A stretch of DNA of 64,000 nucleotides from Aquanectria penicillioides. Lineage: Eukaryota > Ascomycota > Sordariomycetes > Hypocreales > Nectriaceae. Both the position numbers and the translations under genes were made by a program. The stretch is from assembly GCA_003415625.1 (NCBI GenBank), contig PYIU01000006.1, positions 2,356,001 to 2,420,000 on the forward strand, in the 5' to 3' direction. Shown here in pieces: positions 25,204 to 36,388 of this stretch. The notes under the pieces are model-generated. The model was not told the DNA's origin, did no database searches, and saw only the letters and a list, made by a program, of their open reading frames with translations. Each line of letters starts with the position of its first letter. Position 1 is the stretch's first letter.

Positions 25204-28155
25204 TCAGATAACAAAGTTGATGGTCTTGCCACCACGCACCGGGATGGCTCGCTTTGCAGCCCTGAGGTCGAACGGGCCCTGGGCAAATCGTGCAGCGCCC
25301 TCCTCAGTAACGAGGATCTGTTCCACCATCCAGTCACGCAGGGCATCCCCTTGCAGCCCCGATGGTGGCGGCGGGATGTGCACTACACCGCGCACCTTGC
25401 CGTTGACCTGGACGGCGCACTGCTGGTGGCGAGGGCGAAGAATCTCGGCAACGGACGGGTCTGGGGTGGGAAATGCTGCGGCGGCGAAGACGGAAGCATC
25501 GGAGGGATGTAGAAGGCTCCAGCACTCTTCCGCAGAGGCAGGCGTAATAGGCGCCATCATCAGAACGAGTGTGCGGGCTGCCTCACGCTTGACAATGGGG
25601 CTGGCAGACGAGTTGCCGATGAGAGTGTTGGTGAGAATCATGAGGTCCGAGACGACTGTGTTGAGTGAGTACACTTCCTCGTAGGAGGCCGTCACTGAGG
25701 GGATAGCGCGTTGCACTTCCCTCCAAATGGCCGTCTCAGCATCCCACTGTGCAAGTTCCTTGGAACTCATAGACCCGAGTCTCTCGTGCTGGGCGATGAG
25801 GTAGTCCTTGACCGATGTCGCCTCAGCAGTCTCCGTCTCCTTGACAATAGCCGTGATTTGGTCGTGAAGGCGCTGAAGCCAGCGCGTAACACCAGCAATC
25901 TTGGCTCCGTCCCAGTTCAAAACGTCACCCACAGGGGCTTGGAATATAATATGGGCGCGAGTAGCATCAGCACCATAAGAGCCGATGAAGTCAGTAGGGT
26001 CAATGCCGTTGTATTTGGACTTGGACATCTTCTCGTAGGCGATGGTCGCAAGCTCACCCGATTTAGCCACACGCGGCTTGGCAGGATCTGACAGATCAAC
26101 CTCGTCAGGCTTGAGGAACTTGCCATTGGCAGGGTCGATGAGGGTTTTGCCATGCACCATGCCCTGAGTAATGAGGCGCTTAAAGGGCTCGGCAACCTGT
26201 GGTGAGTCTTCAGAGTACTGAGGGAGCAACGGAGTGGATGCGAGGAATTTGTAAATGAAGCGGGCATAAAGGAGATGAAGAATGGCGTGCTCAATACCGC
26301 CAATATAGGTGTCCACGGGAAGGCTTCTGCCAGCCTCGGGCGAGATGAGTTGGTCCTTGTTGTGGGGATCAACAAAGCGGGCATAGTACCAGCTCGAGTC
26401 GACAAAGGTATCCATCGTGTCGGTGTCTCTACGAGCAGGCCGGCTGCACTTGGGACACGTCGTGTTTACAAACTCAAGCGTCGACTCCAGGGGGTTGCCA
26501 GTACGACCCTCGGCCCAGTGGCCATCAACTTCAGGCAGTTCCACGGGGAGCTGCTCGTCAGGGACAGGAACAGTGCCACAAGAATCACAGTGGATGATTG
26601 GAATGGGAGTGCCCCAATATCTCTGACGGCTGATGAGCCAGTCTCGAAGGCGCCACTTCTCTATTGGTTTTGCAAGATCGGCGGCCTCGAGCATGCTAAC
26701 GATGGTCTCCCCAGCATCTACGGAGGTCTTCCCCTTGAAGGTTCCGCTATGCTCAGTCATGATTCCGTGGTCGACAAAGGGCTCATTCTTCAGCAGCGCA
26801 GTCGCACCATTGTCGGAAGCGGCAAGTACGTATCGGATGGGTTGATTGTCATGATGGTGCTTCCAGAATGCATGATCACGAGTGTCGTGGCCAGGGACTC
26901 CCATGACGGCACCCTCACCATAGTCGCCTAGGACATATGGCGCAACGTAGATTGGCAGAGATACCTTGGTCGCTTCGGGAGTCTCTTCATGATATGCCAA
27001 AGGATTGATCGCTCGCAGGCCGGGCAGCAAGTAGCCAACCTTGGAATCAGGTGGCAGACCTGGCATTGTGTCGATAAAAGCCTGGAGTTCGGGGTTGTTC
27101 TTTGCCAATTCCACGACAATAGGGTGAGTCGCAGCAAGCGCAACGTACTGGACGCCAAAGAGGGTATCAGGACGGGTGGTGAAAACCTCAATGGCAGTCT
27201 TGATGTCATGGCCAATAGCCAAAATAGGGAATTTGACTACAGCGCCAGTGGACTTGCCTAGCCAGTTCTTCTGCTGTGCCAAAACGCGTTCAGGCCAGGC
27301 ATTGTCCTTGGCGAGGGTGTCGAGGTCTTCGAGGAGGGACTCGCGGAATTCAGAAATTCGGAAGAACCATTGCTTGAGCTTGCGCCTCTCGACCTTGGCA
27401 CCAGAGCGCCAAGAGCACCCATTGGCATCGACTTGTTCGTTGGCGAGGACTGTTTTGTCAACGGGATCGTAATTGACTTCGGCTTCGGCCTGGTAGGCAA
27501 GACCGCGTTCGTGGAGCATGAGGAAGAGTTTTTGAGTGTGTTTGTAGAATTCGGGGTCGCACGTTGCCAACTCCTATAGCAATTGAGTCAGTACATTGCC
27601 ATGATGTTTGGATTTGTCGGATAGTGGGAGCACTCACACGATCCCAGTCCCAGCTACCGTTCATAACTTCGAGTTGCTGCTTCATCTTGGCAATGTTGCT
27701 CCTGGTCCATGGTCCTGGGGCAATTCCTCTCTCGAGGGCAGCGTTCTCTGCGGGAAGTCCAAAGGCATCCCATCCCATAGTAAGCATTACTTTGTTCCCC
27801 TTCAATGTTCGGAATCGAGCGACGGCGTCTGCAATGGTGTAAACTCGGAGATGGCCGAGGTGCAGGGTGCCAGAGGGATAAGGGAACATGGGCAGGACAT
27901 AGTGGCTTCCCTGGCTGTCTGGTTTCTTGGAGGATGCCTCCCCAGATGCATCAACCTCCTTCCATCGCTTGCGCCACTTGTCGTCGAGGGCGAGGAAGTC
28001 GACGGCGTACCAACGGCGGGACAGCACCGTCGGATCTTGGTCGGTGTTGAGGGTCTCAGCTGAGGTCGAATTGCGCCCCGAGAAGCGATGGTCCGGCCCT
28101 GGGCAGCCTGGCGGGCGGCGGCGCAGCTGAGTATCCTTCTGTTGAGCAAGGACAT
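25204..28155 (-). CDS. Leucyl-tRNA synthetase, mitochondrial (class I, LeuRS/NAM2 type)
   Basis: Charges mitochondrial tRNA-Leu with leucine. The bacterial-type architecture marks it as the organellar rather than cytosolic enzyme. The HIGH-type motif appears as GTLHLGHLR near the start, the KMSKS motif as KMSKSKYNG in the C-terminal third, and the editing (CP1) domain carries TTRPDTLFG and [19 protein letters not shown] 64-nt intron (27574-27637) joins DWDR to [10 protein letters not shown] in frame. The ATG at 28155 begins an Arg-rich, acid-free segment ([16 protein letters not shown]) that looks like a mitochondrial presequence. It is in a different frame from the [16 protein letters not shown] core, which is open but has no upstream ATG. 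About 962 residues are expected if one base is missing there. Yeast Nam2 also assists group I intron splicing; that cannot be judged here. Confidence 0.92.
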
Positions 28156-28932
28156 TGGGACTTTGTCGTCATGATGCGACGGAGCATCACCATCTAGCGA
28201 GAAATTGGGAGAGGAAGGCGAGCGATCGAAAAATGGAAAGCTCAGGCCATGTCGGTCGGTACTTGTCAGTCAGGAAGGATCCAATTGGCGGGCAGGGGCG
28301 ACCCTGCATTAAGGTGGTTAGAAGGTAACTACGCACATTCCTCCCTCTCCCTAATAAGAAGGTCGGGAGTACCTTAGTTGGTAGGCAATGTCTACATGCG
28401 GGCAGGTACCCAGCTCCCTGGCTCCTCCCACTGGCTGGCGTTGCCCACTAGGACGCACACGCACACACCTAAACGGCAACATTCACTGGATGCGTCATAG
28501 CAGGGCTTGCCAATCCCGCTCCGATGCTGGGCGCCAAAGCGAAAACGGACCCCGCTGTGGAAAATTGCCCCGCCTACAAAACTCGTTCTGTGTTCCCCTC
28601 CAATGGTAAATGTGCAGCACGTGGAAGACAAGACGACAACTGTTGCCATTTTGATCACTGACTCGAGAAGCCTGTCACGAGGCTCGACATTTATGCTTCG
28701 GCTCGTCGGTGCCGTTGTGTAATCCGGTCATTGTTCAGTCTTGTGCTGCACCGCATCATCATCATCCACGCGCGACTCCCGCCCACCGCACGACGAACCC
28801 CACCGACGATATCCGTCACCTCCTCCGCCCTCCCAGATCAACCCCTTATGATATAGCCTCCTATCTTGCAATTCGAGTCGCTCCCATAATCCATTCGCGC
28901 CCATGCAGCTACCACATCGTCCAGCGCCCGCC
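28156..28932. promoter_or_regulatory. Divergent promoter region between LeuRS and MTHFR genes
   Basis: About 780 bp separates the divergent start codons of mitochondrial LeuRS (-) and methylenetetrahydrofolate reductase (+). It must hold both promoters and 5' leaders. No specific operator was recognised. The MTHFR side is CA/CT-rich just before the ATG. Confidence 0.6.
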
Positions 28933-30960
28933 ATGGACAAAATCACAGATCGCATCGCCGCTCTGCCGGTAGATGGCACATACTTCTCTCTCGAGTTCTT
29001 CCCCCCCAAGACCGCCATGGGTTTCTCCAACCTGCGAGATCGACTCCATCGAATGGAGCGAGCCCTCCGTCCGCTTTTTGTCAATGTCACCTGGGGCGCC
29101 GGTGGAAGCACCTCTCAGAAGTCTCTCGAGCTCGCCGAGCTGTGCCAGCGCGAGCTCGGCCTCACCACCTGCCTCCATCTGACCTGCACCAACATGAGCC
29201 GGAAACTCATTGATAAGGCTCTCGAAGATGCAAAGGCTCTTGGCATCCGCAACATTCTGGCTCTTCGCGGCGACCCCCCGAGAAAGGATGAGTACCGCGA
29301 CCCGGAAGACTCCGAGGACGACGGCGGTCAGGACTTCAAATGGGCCAGAGACCTGGTGAAATACATCCGAAGGAACCACGGCGATTACTTCTGTATCGGA
29401 GTCGCGGCATACCCTGAAGGTCATGCCGAAGAGAGCCACCCGCTTGGCCAGAGCCTCGACCACGATCTCCCCTACCTAGTTGAAAAGGTCCAGGCCGGCG
29501 CCGACTTTATCATGACTCAACTCTTCTTCGATATCAAGGCCTATAACCAGTTTGAGGAGACGTTGCGCTCGCACCCCAGCGGTGCTTTCAAGACAATGCC
29601 CATCATCCCCGGTTTGATGCCCATCCAGAGCTACCAGATGATCAAGCGCACGACTAAGTTGAGTCATGCCAAGATCCCAGACGACATCCTCGCTCGCTTG
29701 AACGCCGTCAAGGGTGACGACGAGCGGGTTAAGATGGTTGGTGTGGAGATTGTCAGCGAGTTGGTAGAGCAGGTGAAGGAGTTGAAGAGCAAGTACCCCG
29801 GACCCAAGGGATTCCACTTCTATACTCTAAACTTGGAGAAAGCCGTGTCCTTCATCCTCGAGCGGACGAAGTTGATTCCTGATCCCCCTGAGGATGAAGA
29901 GGCCATTGTTGTCGACGAGTCGGTCTCCGTCCCTGCCCTGCAAGTCAATGGCAGCGCCAACTTGCTCCCTAGCAGCCATTCCCGCTCTCGCGCCTCCCGA
30001 AGGCACTCTTCCGTCGGTTCTGACCCTCACAACCGCGTCATCGTTGGTGACCGGTCCGCAACTCACCCCGAGTGGGAGGCAACGGCTCAGGAAGCCGGCG
30101 TCCGAGCAGAGCCCATCAACACCCGAGCAAACACCTTGGCAATCTCTGAGGGTGAGGGCGTTCTTGGCCGTGAGGCCACCTGGGATGACTTCCCCAACGG
30201 TCGTTTCGGTGACGCCCGGTCTCCGGCTTACGGTGAGATTGATGGCTACGGTGTGAGCCTGCACATGTCTGTCACTCAGGCCGTCAAGCTCTGGGGATAC
30301 CCCAAGACGCGCCAGGACATCAACGACCTCTTCGTCAAGCACATCCAGGGCCAGCTCGCTGCCATCCCCTGGAGCGAAGAGGAGCTCCTCGCCGAGTCGT
30401 CCACCATCCAGCCACATCTCCTCCAGCTAAACAGCATGGGCTGGTGGACCGTCGCCTCCCAGCCCGCTGTCAACGGCCTTCGCTCTGACGACTCTACATT
30501 TGGCTGGGGACCCGCCAACGGTTTCGTCTTCCAGAAGTCGTTTGTCGAGTTCTTCATCCCCACCACCGAGTGGACCACCCTCAAGGCCAAGCTGTCGTCG
30601 CCCGAGGTGCGCGACTCGGTTTGCTTCTACGCCGGCAACGGCAAGGGCGATTTCGACTCGTCCGACTCCAGCGGCGGCCTCGGAAACGACAGCGCAGCGG
30701 GCGGCGCCAGCACAAACGCGGTAACCTGGGGTGTATTCCCCGGCAAGGAGATTGTCACGCCCACCATCATCGAGGAGGTCAGCTTCCGCGCCTGGTGTGA
30801 GGAGGCCTTTGGTATCTGGGGCGAGTGGGCCAAGGTATACGGCCGTGGATCCGAAACTGAGAAACTGCTTGAGGGCATCAAGGATGAGTACTGGCTCGTC
30901 AACTTGATTCATCATGACTTTGTAGAGAAGGATGCTCTGTGGAAGACATTAACTAGTTAA
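28933..30960 (+). CDS. Methylenetetrahydrofolate reductase, MET12 type
   Basis: Flavoenzyme reducing 5,10-methylene- to 5-methyl-tetrahydrofolate for methionine synthesis. Uninterrupted frame; the ATG at 28933 (675 residues, MDKITDRIAAL) is preferred over an in-frame ATG ten codons upstream because the family homology starts there. The catalytic barrel has SLEFFPPKT (Glu21, equivalent to the catalytic Glu of bacterial MetF), VTWGAGG, HLTCTN and ILALRGDPP. A linker of roughly residues 335-410 follows, rich in Ser/Arg, with a basic RRHSS (356-360) resembling a kinase site. The C-terminal regulatory domain shows WDDFPNGRFGD and NAVTWGVFPGKEI, as in human MTHFR, where S-adenosylmethionine binding inhibits the enzyme. 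SLEFFPPKT and WGAGG match the yeast Met12 branch better than the main Met13 enzyme, so a second paralogue is expected elsewhere in the genome. Confidence 0.96.
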   Translation: MDKITDRIAALPVDGTYFSLEFFPPKTAMGFSNLRDRLHRMERALRPLFVNVTWGAGGSTSQKSLELAELCQRELGLTTCLHLTCTNMSRKLIDKALEDAKALGIRNILALRGDPPRKDEYRDPEDSEDDGGQDFKWARDLVKYIRRNHGDYFCIGVAAYPEGHAEESHPLGQSLDHDLPYLVEKVQAGADFIMTQLFFDIKAYNQFEETLRSHPSGAFKTMPIIPGLMPIQSYQMIKRTTKLSHAKIPDDILARLNAVKGDDERVKMVGVEIVSELVEQVKELKSKYPGPKGFHFYTLNLEKAVSFILERTKLIPDPPEDEEAIVVDESVSVPALQVNGSANLLPSSHSRSRASRRHSSVGSDPHNRVIVGDRSATHPEWEATAQEAGVRAEPINTRANTLAISEGEGVLGREATWDDFPNGRFGDARSPAYGEIDGYGVSLHMSVTQAVKLWGYPKTRQDINDLFVKHIQGQLAAIPWSEEELLAESSTIQPHLLQLNSMGWWTVASQPAVNGLRSDDSTFGWGPANGFVFQKSFVEFFIPTTEWTTLKAKLSSPEVRDSVCFYAGNGKGDFDSSDSSGGLGNDSAAGGASTNAVTWGVFPGKEIVTPTIIEEVSFRAWCEEAFGIWGEWAKVYGRGSETEKLLEGIKDEYWLVNLIHHDFVEKDALWKTLTS

Positions 30961-31457
30961 AGCTAAGAGAGGGAATATCAAAAAGCAGTGAACACAATCT
31001 GAATTATGACTTCTCAACTTGCTATGTAAGAGCGCTAAAGATTCATGATGCAAGTCCACCACTATCATGGCGGTATTGAGTCATTGTGATTACCTAGAGG
31101 AGTGCTATCCTCAAAGCCTCCCCGCAAATCCTGCCCCTATGTTGCATCATCATCATCATCATAATCCGAATAACGAGCAAAATATAGACACATTTCCTCA
31201 TCTGCCATCCCGAGTTCCCTATTATTGGATCAGCATTGCTAGAAGTGGTCGGGCGCATAAGTCATACTCAATATGTAGGCAATGATAAGTCATCAGCAAA
31301 AGAGAGGAGAGTGTCCGAGAGGTGCTGTTGCACACCACAGGGAGTTCAACACAAAAAACAGAGGAAGGTTTCATCAACTGGTGATGCAAGCGTTTGGGCA
31401 TACTCATCCATTCACGCATGCACTCGCTCTTCGCTCCAATATGAACGATGCGGCAAA
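30961..31457. other. Convergent 3' intergenic region
   Basis: Short region between the 3' ends of the MTHFR gene (+) and the Myb-like gene (-). It contains an ATC/CAT repeat near 31146-31162. Nothing else is seen. Confidence 0.6.
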
Positions 31458-32686
31458 TCAGAACTCGCCGTCTCCATCGAATTCGTCGTATTGCTGACCA
31501 GAATATGTGGGCTCTGTAAAGCCGCTGCTAAAGAAATCGTTGACGTCGGTGCTAGCAAAGCTAGCTGACGTGTTAAAGGAGGGAGGCTTCGTATCCTGGG
31601 GAGTATATCGACGTTCGACATTCCCAAAAATAGATGCCGGCTCTGCGTAGACAGGAGCAATGGCAGCCACAGTGTCTGCACCGGGAGTGGGGATATCCTC
31701 GGGGGGCGACGCACTGCTCTCGACTTGGGCACCAGCAGCGATAGTAGCGGACGCTTTGGTAGCAGCTCGACGAGATGGGGTGCGGTTCTGGGAAGCACGG
31801 GGTGTGGCGGTGGTCTTTGTGCGCTTGGAAGGAGTATCATCCAAATCGCTAAAGTCGACCTCTTCCTCTTCTTCATCAGATTCGGACCGTTTGATGAAGG
31901 TGGATGCAGGAGTGGTGCGAGAACGCTTGGAGCTGGCGCCAGATCGGCTCACGACACTGCGAGATGGGGTTGGCTTGGATGGGGTGTTGGGTCCCAGATT
32001 GGAGCCAGTTCCGATAGAGAGGCAGTTAGCCACATTACCACCCTCGCTCTCAACCTTGCGGATGTGCTCGGCGTCCTTTTTGATCTGGCGGAACTGGAAC
32101 TGAATTCCGTCGGTGGTGGACTGACCAAAGTACTTGGCAATATCTAAAGAAACGTCAGTATGAGGCGTTTCAAACTAGAGCACACCATCTAGCATGACTA
32201 GAAAGAGGATATAAAGAAGATCGAGAAAGGGAAAGGGGAAGTTAGGAGGCAGGGGAGTGGGGAAATGGAAATGGAAGAGCCTACTATTCTTCTCGATCGT
32301 CTCTTGAGTCTTAGGGAGAAAGTTGTCATCTGTCGACAGTCCCTTCATGTCAAGGCCCTTGTTACGGCCCTCTCTGATGATGACAGCCTGCGCGCGCAGA
32401 CGACGGAACCGATGGTTCAGGGCATGATCAGTCATATCAGAGCCGTAGCAGGCGGCGATCTCTGGGGGGGGCGAAGAGTCAATCTTCGACCTTGACTGCA
32501 ATGGGGATGGGGCAAGCAACTATGCCATGGAGGATATCATTCTGGGTGGGGACGATAGAACAGATTGAAAGTCGACTTACCCCTATAGTTCCATTTGACT
32601 TCGGGGTGAGCGGCCACAATGGCACGAACCATACGAGCTTGTGCCTCGTAGGTTTTGTAGTTTGCCTTGGTGTTGGCGGCGGGCAT
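31458..32686 (-). CDS. Myb-like DNA-binding nuclear protein, uncharacterised
   Basis: Three exons on the minus strand (32686-32581, 32461-32285, 32143-31458) join with consistent phase to give 322 residues from MPAANTKANYK. The first 80 residues, including VRAIVAAHPEVKWNYREIAA and a following basic helix (HALNHRFRRLRAQA), resemble the compact Myb/SANT-like domains of many fungal proteins: spaced tryptophan/aromatic positions and a basic recognition helix. The middle is basic and Ser/Thr/Pro-rich (PSKPTPSRSVVSRSG), followed by an acidic patch (SDEEEEEVDFSDLDD) and more PSKR/TPSRR motifs, suggesting nuclear localisation and phosphorylation. The C terminus is acidic and Asp/Gly-rich. No specific target or pathway is known to me. 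Coding status is well supported by exon phase; the DNA-binding role is inferred from the domain's look. Confidence 0.8.
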
Positions 32687-35334
32687 GTTGACGGAGGTTG
32701 TTGGTTGGTTCTTCTGCTGAAACGATGTCAGTTAAGGTTGGCCTTCTAGAAGCATGAGGTGGTGGAGAAGAAAGTCTGTGAAGTTCGGAGGAAGGACTAG
32801 AATGCGGTGTAGAAAAGGACGAATTGCAGCGCTTGACTCACCTAGTTCCTGAAAAGAATGAAGAAAATGAGGCAAAGAACCCGAATGTGGGAGATTCGTG
32901 CTGGGAGAAGCGTTAGCTGGCTTGCGAGAAGACTGGTTATGGCAAAAGAGTGCAAGGTTGGGAGAGGGTGATGTGGTGCAAGAAGCAAAAAAGAAAAGGA
33001 GAGATGCGTGCAAAGACGACCATACACGAATGTTCAGGATGAAAGTGGGCGCTTGCGACAGGAGCGTGAAGCGCGAAGTGTAAAGTGAAGAGTGAAAAAT
33101 CAATAAAATAAAATAAAAACTAAGAGGTCAAGGCGAAAGTGATTTTTCAACCTCGCTCTAAGAAGTGGGCGAAGGTGAAGTGATTATTCAAGCGAGCGCT
33201 TGACACAGGCATGAGATAGGCATGCGACTTAGTTTGGGTTTGCTTGAGAGATCTTGGGGTAAAGGGGAGATGAAATAGTGGAAGAGGCAGGGTGAGGATA
33301 AATGGCTTCTTGATAGGAAGCCCGGGTGATTCACTGATGGGGAGGCTCCCGAAACAAGATTGGGGAAGGAAAAAGAAACGATGGAAGAGAAAAGCCTGGG
33401 TGGCGGGGGGGGGGGAGACCAACTCACTAGAGTTGCGATGGCTTGTTCAATCTGATGTATCGCACCGGCCTGAAAAGGAGGTTCAAGGTCAGGCTGCTGC
33501 TGTCCAGTTTCGAGGAATCGCAATGAGGATTGGCAGAGTGCCAAGTACGTACCGAGTTGGCCTTGGGATACTTATGATAGTTCCTCGGGACGAGGTTATC
33601 GCAGCGATCAGTTCTTCGTTGGTGGTTGCGCCAAACTCTGATTCGAAGGCCAACGGTCGATGGCGGAATAACGTTTGGCGATGGCCTATTCTCGAACTTC
33701 CGATGGAGGGAAGGTTTCACTCGAAGCGATAGACAACCACAGGTCGCACTCGCACTAGCACAGCATGCACGCGGCGCAGTGCAATGACAAGTAGGTACTC
33801 CGTATCCGTACTCAGGGCAAAAGAGGAAAGTGGGTAGGTAGGTAGAGTTGAGGATGAAGGGTTGCTGTGGTGACGATGAAAAGGTACAAAAAGGGTGGGT
33901 TGGGAGGTGGTGGGCGAACTATGTGGCAGATACCAAGGTTGCGCGCCGTTGCAGGCAGTTGCAAGAAGAAGCAATAAAGTCCGGTGGCTGGGGGGCAACC
34001 GCCTCCTGCCAGGTGGTGACGGCTGGTGCAATTCCGATAGCACGGTACCAGGCAGCAGCGCCAACTGCTGGCACGCAAATGAACAAGCAGCAAATACCAC
34101 GACATTGCCAAAGGTTTCGAAAAGGCAACGCAAGATGATGTTGAAGTAACTAGGGTATCCATACTCTTTTCAAATAGATATATATATATATATATATCTA
34201 TTTTTTTTTTTCTTGTTTGGCGCATTGCTCTCGTTACTACTCTCCGGGGTTGAGAACTTTGTCACCGCCAAAGCAACAGACTACAAGTACTGCACTACCA
34301 AGAATTCACATCATGACACCATTCAGTGTGGTCTTGGGAAGATCATTTACCTGCCCAGCCCACCATCCATCGCCCACCACCCCTATAGCATCTAAAGCGT
34401 ACGCCAGCAAGGGTGGAGAAAGGGGAAAGCTCAAAGAATGGTTTCAAGAGAGCGGGGGGGATGATAATCAACCAAGGCCAGAAAAAAGGGCCTCGCTCCG
34501 AAGCTCTCACTGCACACATTATTGCAAGCATACAAAGCTTGCATCCACCTAACGCATGACATTGTAAAAAGCTACATGTGACGTTGAGTGAATCAATAAA
34601 CCAGTTGCCGCCAAAACCAAGAAGGGGTAAAACAGCAGCAGCAGCAACGTGAACAGTGATCAAACGGCGGTGCCAGGCTCATAGAATTGCCATCTGATAC
34701 ACTAAGCCTGTTGGATAAAAGCATCCAACCTTGCTAATTGCACATGATTCTTCACTCCAACTGCAAAAAATAGTCCGGCACAAGGGTTCCGAATGCCAAG
34801 GAGTATTTGGTGACGTTGTGCTGTTGTTTACCAGTGGCATTGCGGCGCAAGTGGTTCTGGGTCACTTACCTCAGCCCAAAATGCCGGACAACATCAACAC
34901 CAAGAGGAAAGGTGCAATGTAAGGCTCAGTATTAGTTTATAAATCTCTATTTGTGCCGTTCGGGGAAATTGTGCCCAAATATCCAATAGCTTGCATGCCT
35001 TGTCTACTGCCTTGGCCTTCCAGTCTATCCCCGGACGCCGGAGGACCCGACTCCAGCAGCGTCCCCGGTCCATCTCCGGGCCCCGGGGGTCCCGGGCCCG
35101 ATCCCATGTGACTTATAACCACAAACGCCGTTCCATATCCTTATTCGTGCTCCCAGTCTATACAATATATGCCCATCTCTTCTCTTACCCTCCCTATTTG
35201 GACGCCACCCTCATCCAAAGTTTTCCTAAACATGTTCGCAAAACATTCATATGACCCTCTCTGGCATTGGAATGCGACGTTGAAGTTTCCCCTATAACTT
35301 TAAGTTACGCCTTTCTACATTTACCGGATAGATC
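32687..35334. other. Upstream region of the Myb-like gene and 3' region of the PQ-loop gene
   Basis: About 2.6 kb between two genes on the minus strand. The stretch nearest 32687 should be the Myb-like gene's leader and promoter. It contains a G10 run near 33407-33416 and a perfect AT palindrome at 34172-34203. Open frames here have no recognisable homology. A 5' UTR intron is possible but could not be placed. Confidence 0.5.
34172..34203. repeat. Perfect 32-nt AT palindrome followed by poly-T
   Basis: The 32 bases read the same on both strands: AAATAGAT, then alternating AT, then ATCTATTT, followed directly by further T residues. It could extrude as a cruciform or act as a hairpin in RNA. 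It lies about 1.1 kb beyond the stop codon of the ANY1-like gene. Confidence 0.85.
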
Positions 35335-36325
35335 CTACTCTACCTCCGAGTCGTTGAAGCCGGCGGATCGCCGGGTATCACTCAAGCTCCGGCTGTGCGA
35401 GTTCGATTGCCATTCCGACATTGGGTGTTCCTTGACCACGCTAGCCGTGTCCCTGCTACCATACATGAAGTGCTGGATGCCAAGGAACGCATCGCAAGAG
35501 GCCTGAAAGGTAGCAGAGACCTTGAAGGCCCAAGGGATTTCCGTCTGGGTGGTGAAGAACCAGAAAAGTTTCATGGAATCGCCTCCAATCCAGGAGGCGA
35601 GAACGGACAATCGGAGGCCCTTGGATGACTTTGAACGCCAGTTGACGAGGATCTGAGGCAGCGGGAGGGTCGCCTCGACCGCGAGTCCGATGCAGCCAAT
35701 GGTATTGGAGTATGTGCCGTAAATCGAGGGAACCTTTGAGAGCAAAATCTCGAGGACAAGCAGAGTGCCAGCGAAATACATGACGGCCTGCCAGTACCTA
35801 ATCAACCAAGTCAGCCATGAGGAACGGTGCACCGGGACAAGGCGTCCCCGAGATCATCAAACACCAACCGCTTGGGCGATCGCCATTGCCAAAAGTTGTA
35901 GGGGCGCTGGAAGCCCATGAAGCCTTCGTCGGAGCCTGAAAATGGAACGGCAGCTTCGCCTCCCTTGGTGGACGGGGGAGGGCGGTGGTCGAGGGCGACC
36001 TTGAGGAGGATGACCTGGACAACAACCATGAGCAGCGATTGCGCAAGCAAGCTCAGGTCGTATTGGGCGTGCGGCCAGTAAAAGATTCTGCGGGCGAGGT
36101 CGCGAGTCAGCCTATGTTTTTTATGTTACGCCGGAGCGGTGCGGACGATGGGAGGGCGAACCTCAGAAAGGAGGCGACGAGCATGATTAGGGGAATGTCG
36201 AGAGAGAAGCCGGCGCTGCTCTTGGAGCGCTGCATCGAGATGATCTGGTCGCTGTAGGAGAGAATAGGGGAGAGGACGATGAAGAAGGGCGCGAGAACGC
36301 CCGTGAGCTCGGTTAGCCAGCTCAT
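35335..36325 (-). CDS. PQ-loop repeat protein, ANY1/SLC66A2-like
   Basis: Predicted polytopic membrane protein of the PQ-loop superfamily. Three exons (36325-36162, 36087-35869, 35797-35335) join in phase through two split Arg codons to give 281 residues. The first loop region reads SPILSYSDQIISMQRSKSSA, with Asp-Gln where the usual Pro-Gln would be. The second has the canonical LPLPQILVNWRSKSSKG followed by LSVLASWIGGDSMKLFWF. This arrangement matches yeast ANY1/CFS1 and human SLC66A2 (PQLC1), Golgi/endosomal proteins reported to act in phospholipid transbilayer balance, antagonistic to the flippase Neo1. The C-terminal tail is hydrophilic and Ser-rich. Exon 1 uses a weak donor (GTTCGC), but the acceptor with its GGCTGAC branch and the resulting sequence FLRIFYWPHAQYDL look right. 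Membership of the ANY1 group is by recognition, so it is moderately sure; a PQ-loop membrane protein is certain. Confidence 0.88.
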
Positions 36326-36352
36326 GGTGGCGGTGATTGAAGCTCTCGATAC

Positions 36353-36388
36353 GATGCGATGCGATGCGATGCGATGAGATGCGATGCG
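36353..36388. repeat. GATGC pentanucleotide repeat
   Basis: Seven or so tandem GATGC/GATGA units just upstream of the ANY1-like start codon. A short run of the same pentamer occurs near 56796-56821. Confidence 0.8.

Noticed and set aside
28156..28197. Three-base first exon (ATG) for LeuRS spliced to CAACAG
   Set aside because: The frame would fit, but the only branch-like sequence is about five bases from the acceptor, too close, and the exon would be unusually small; kept only as an alternative.
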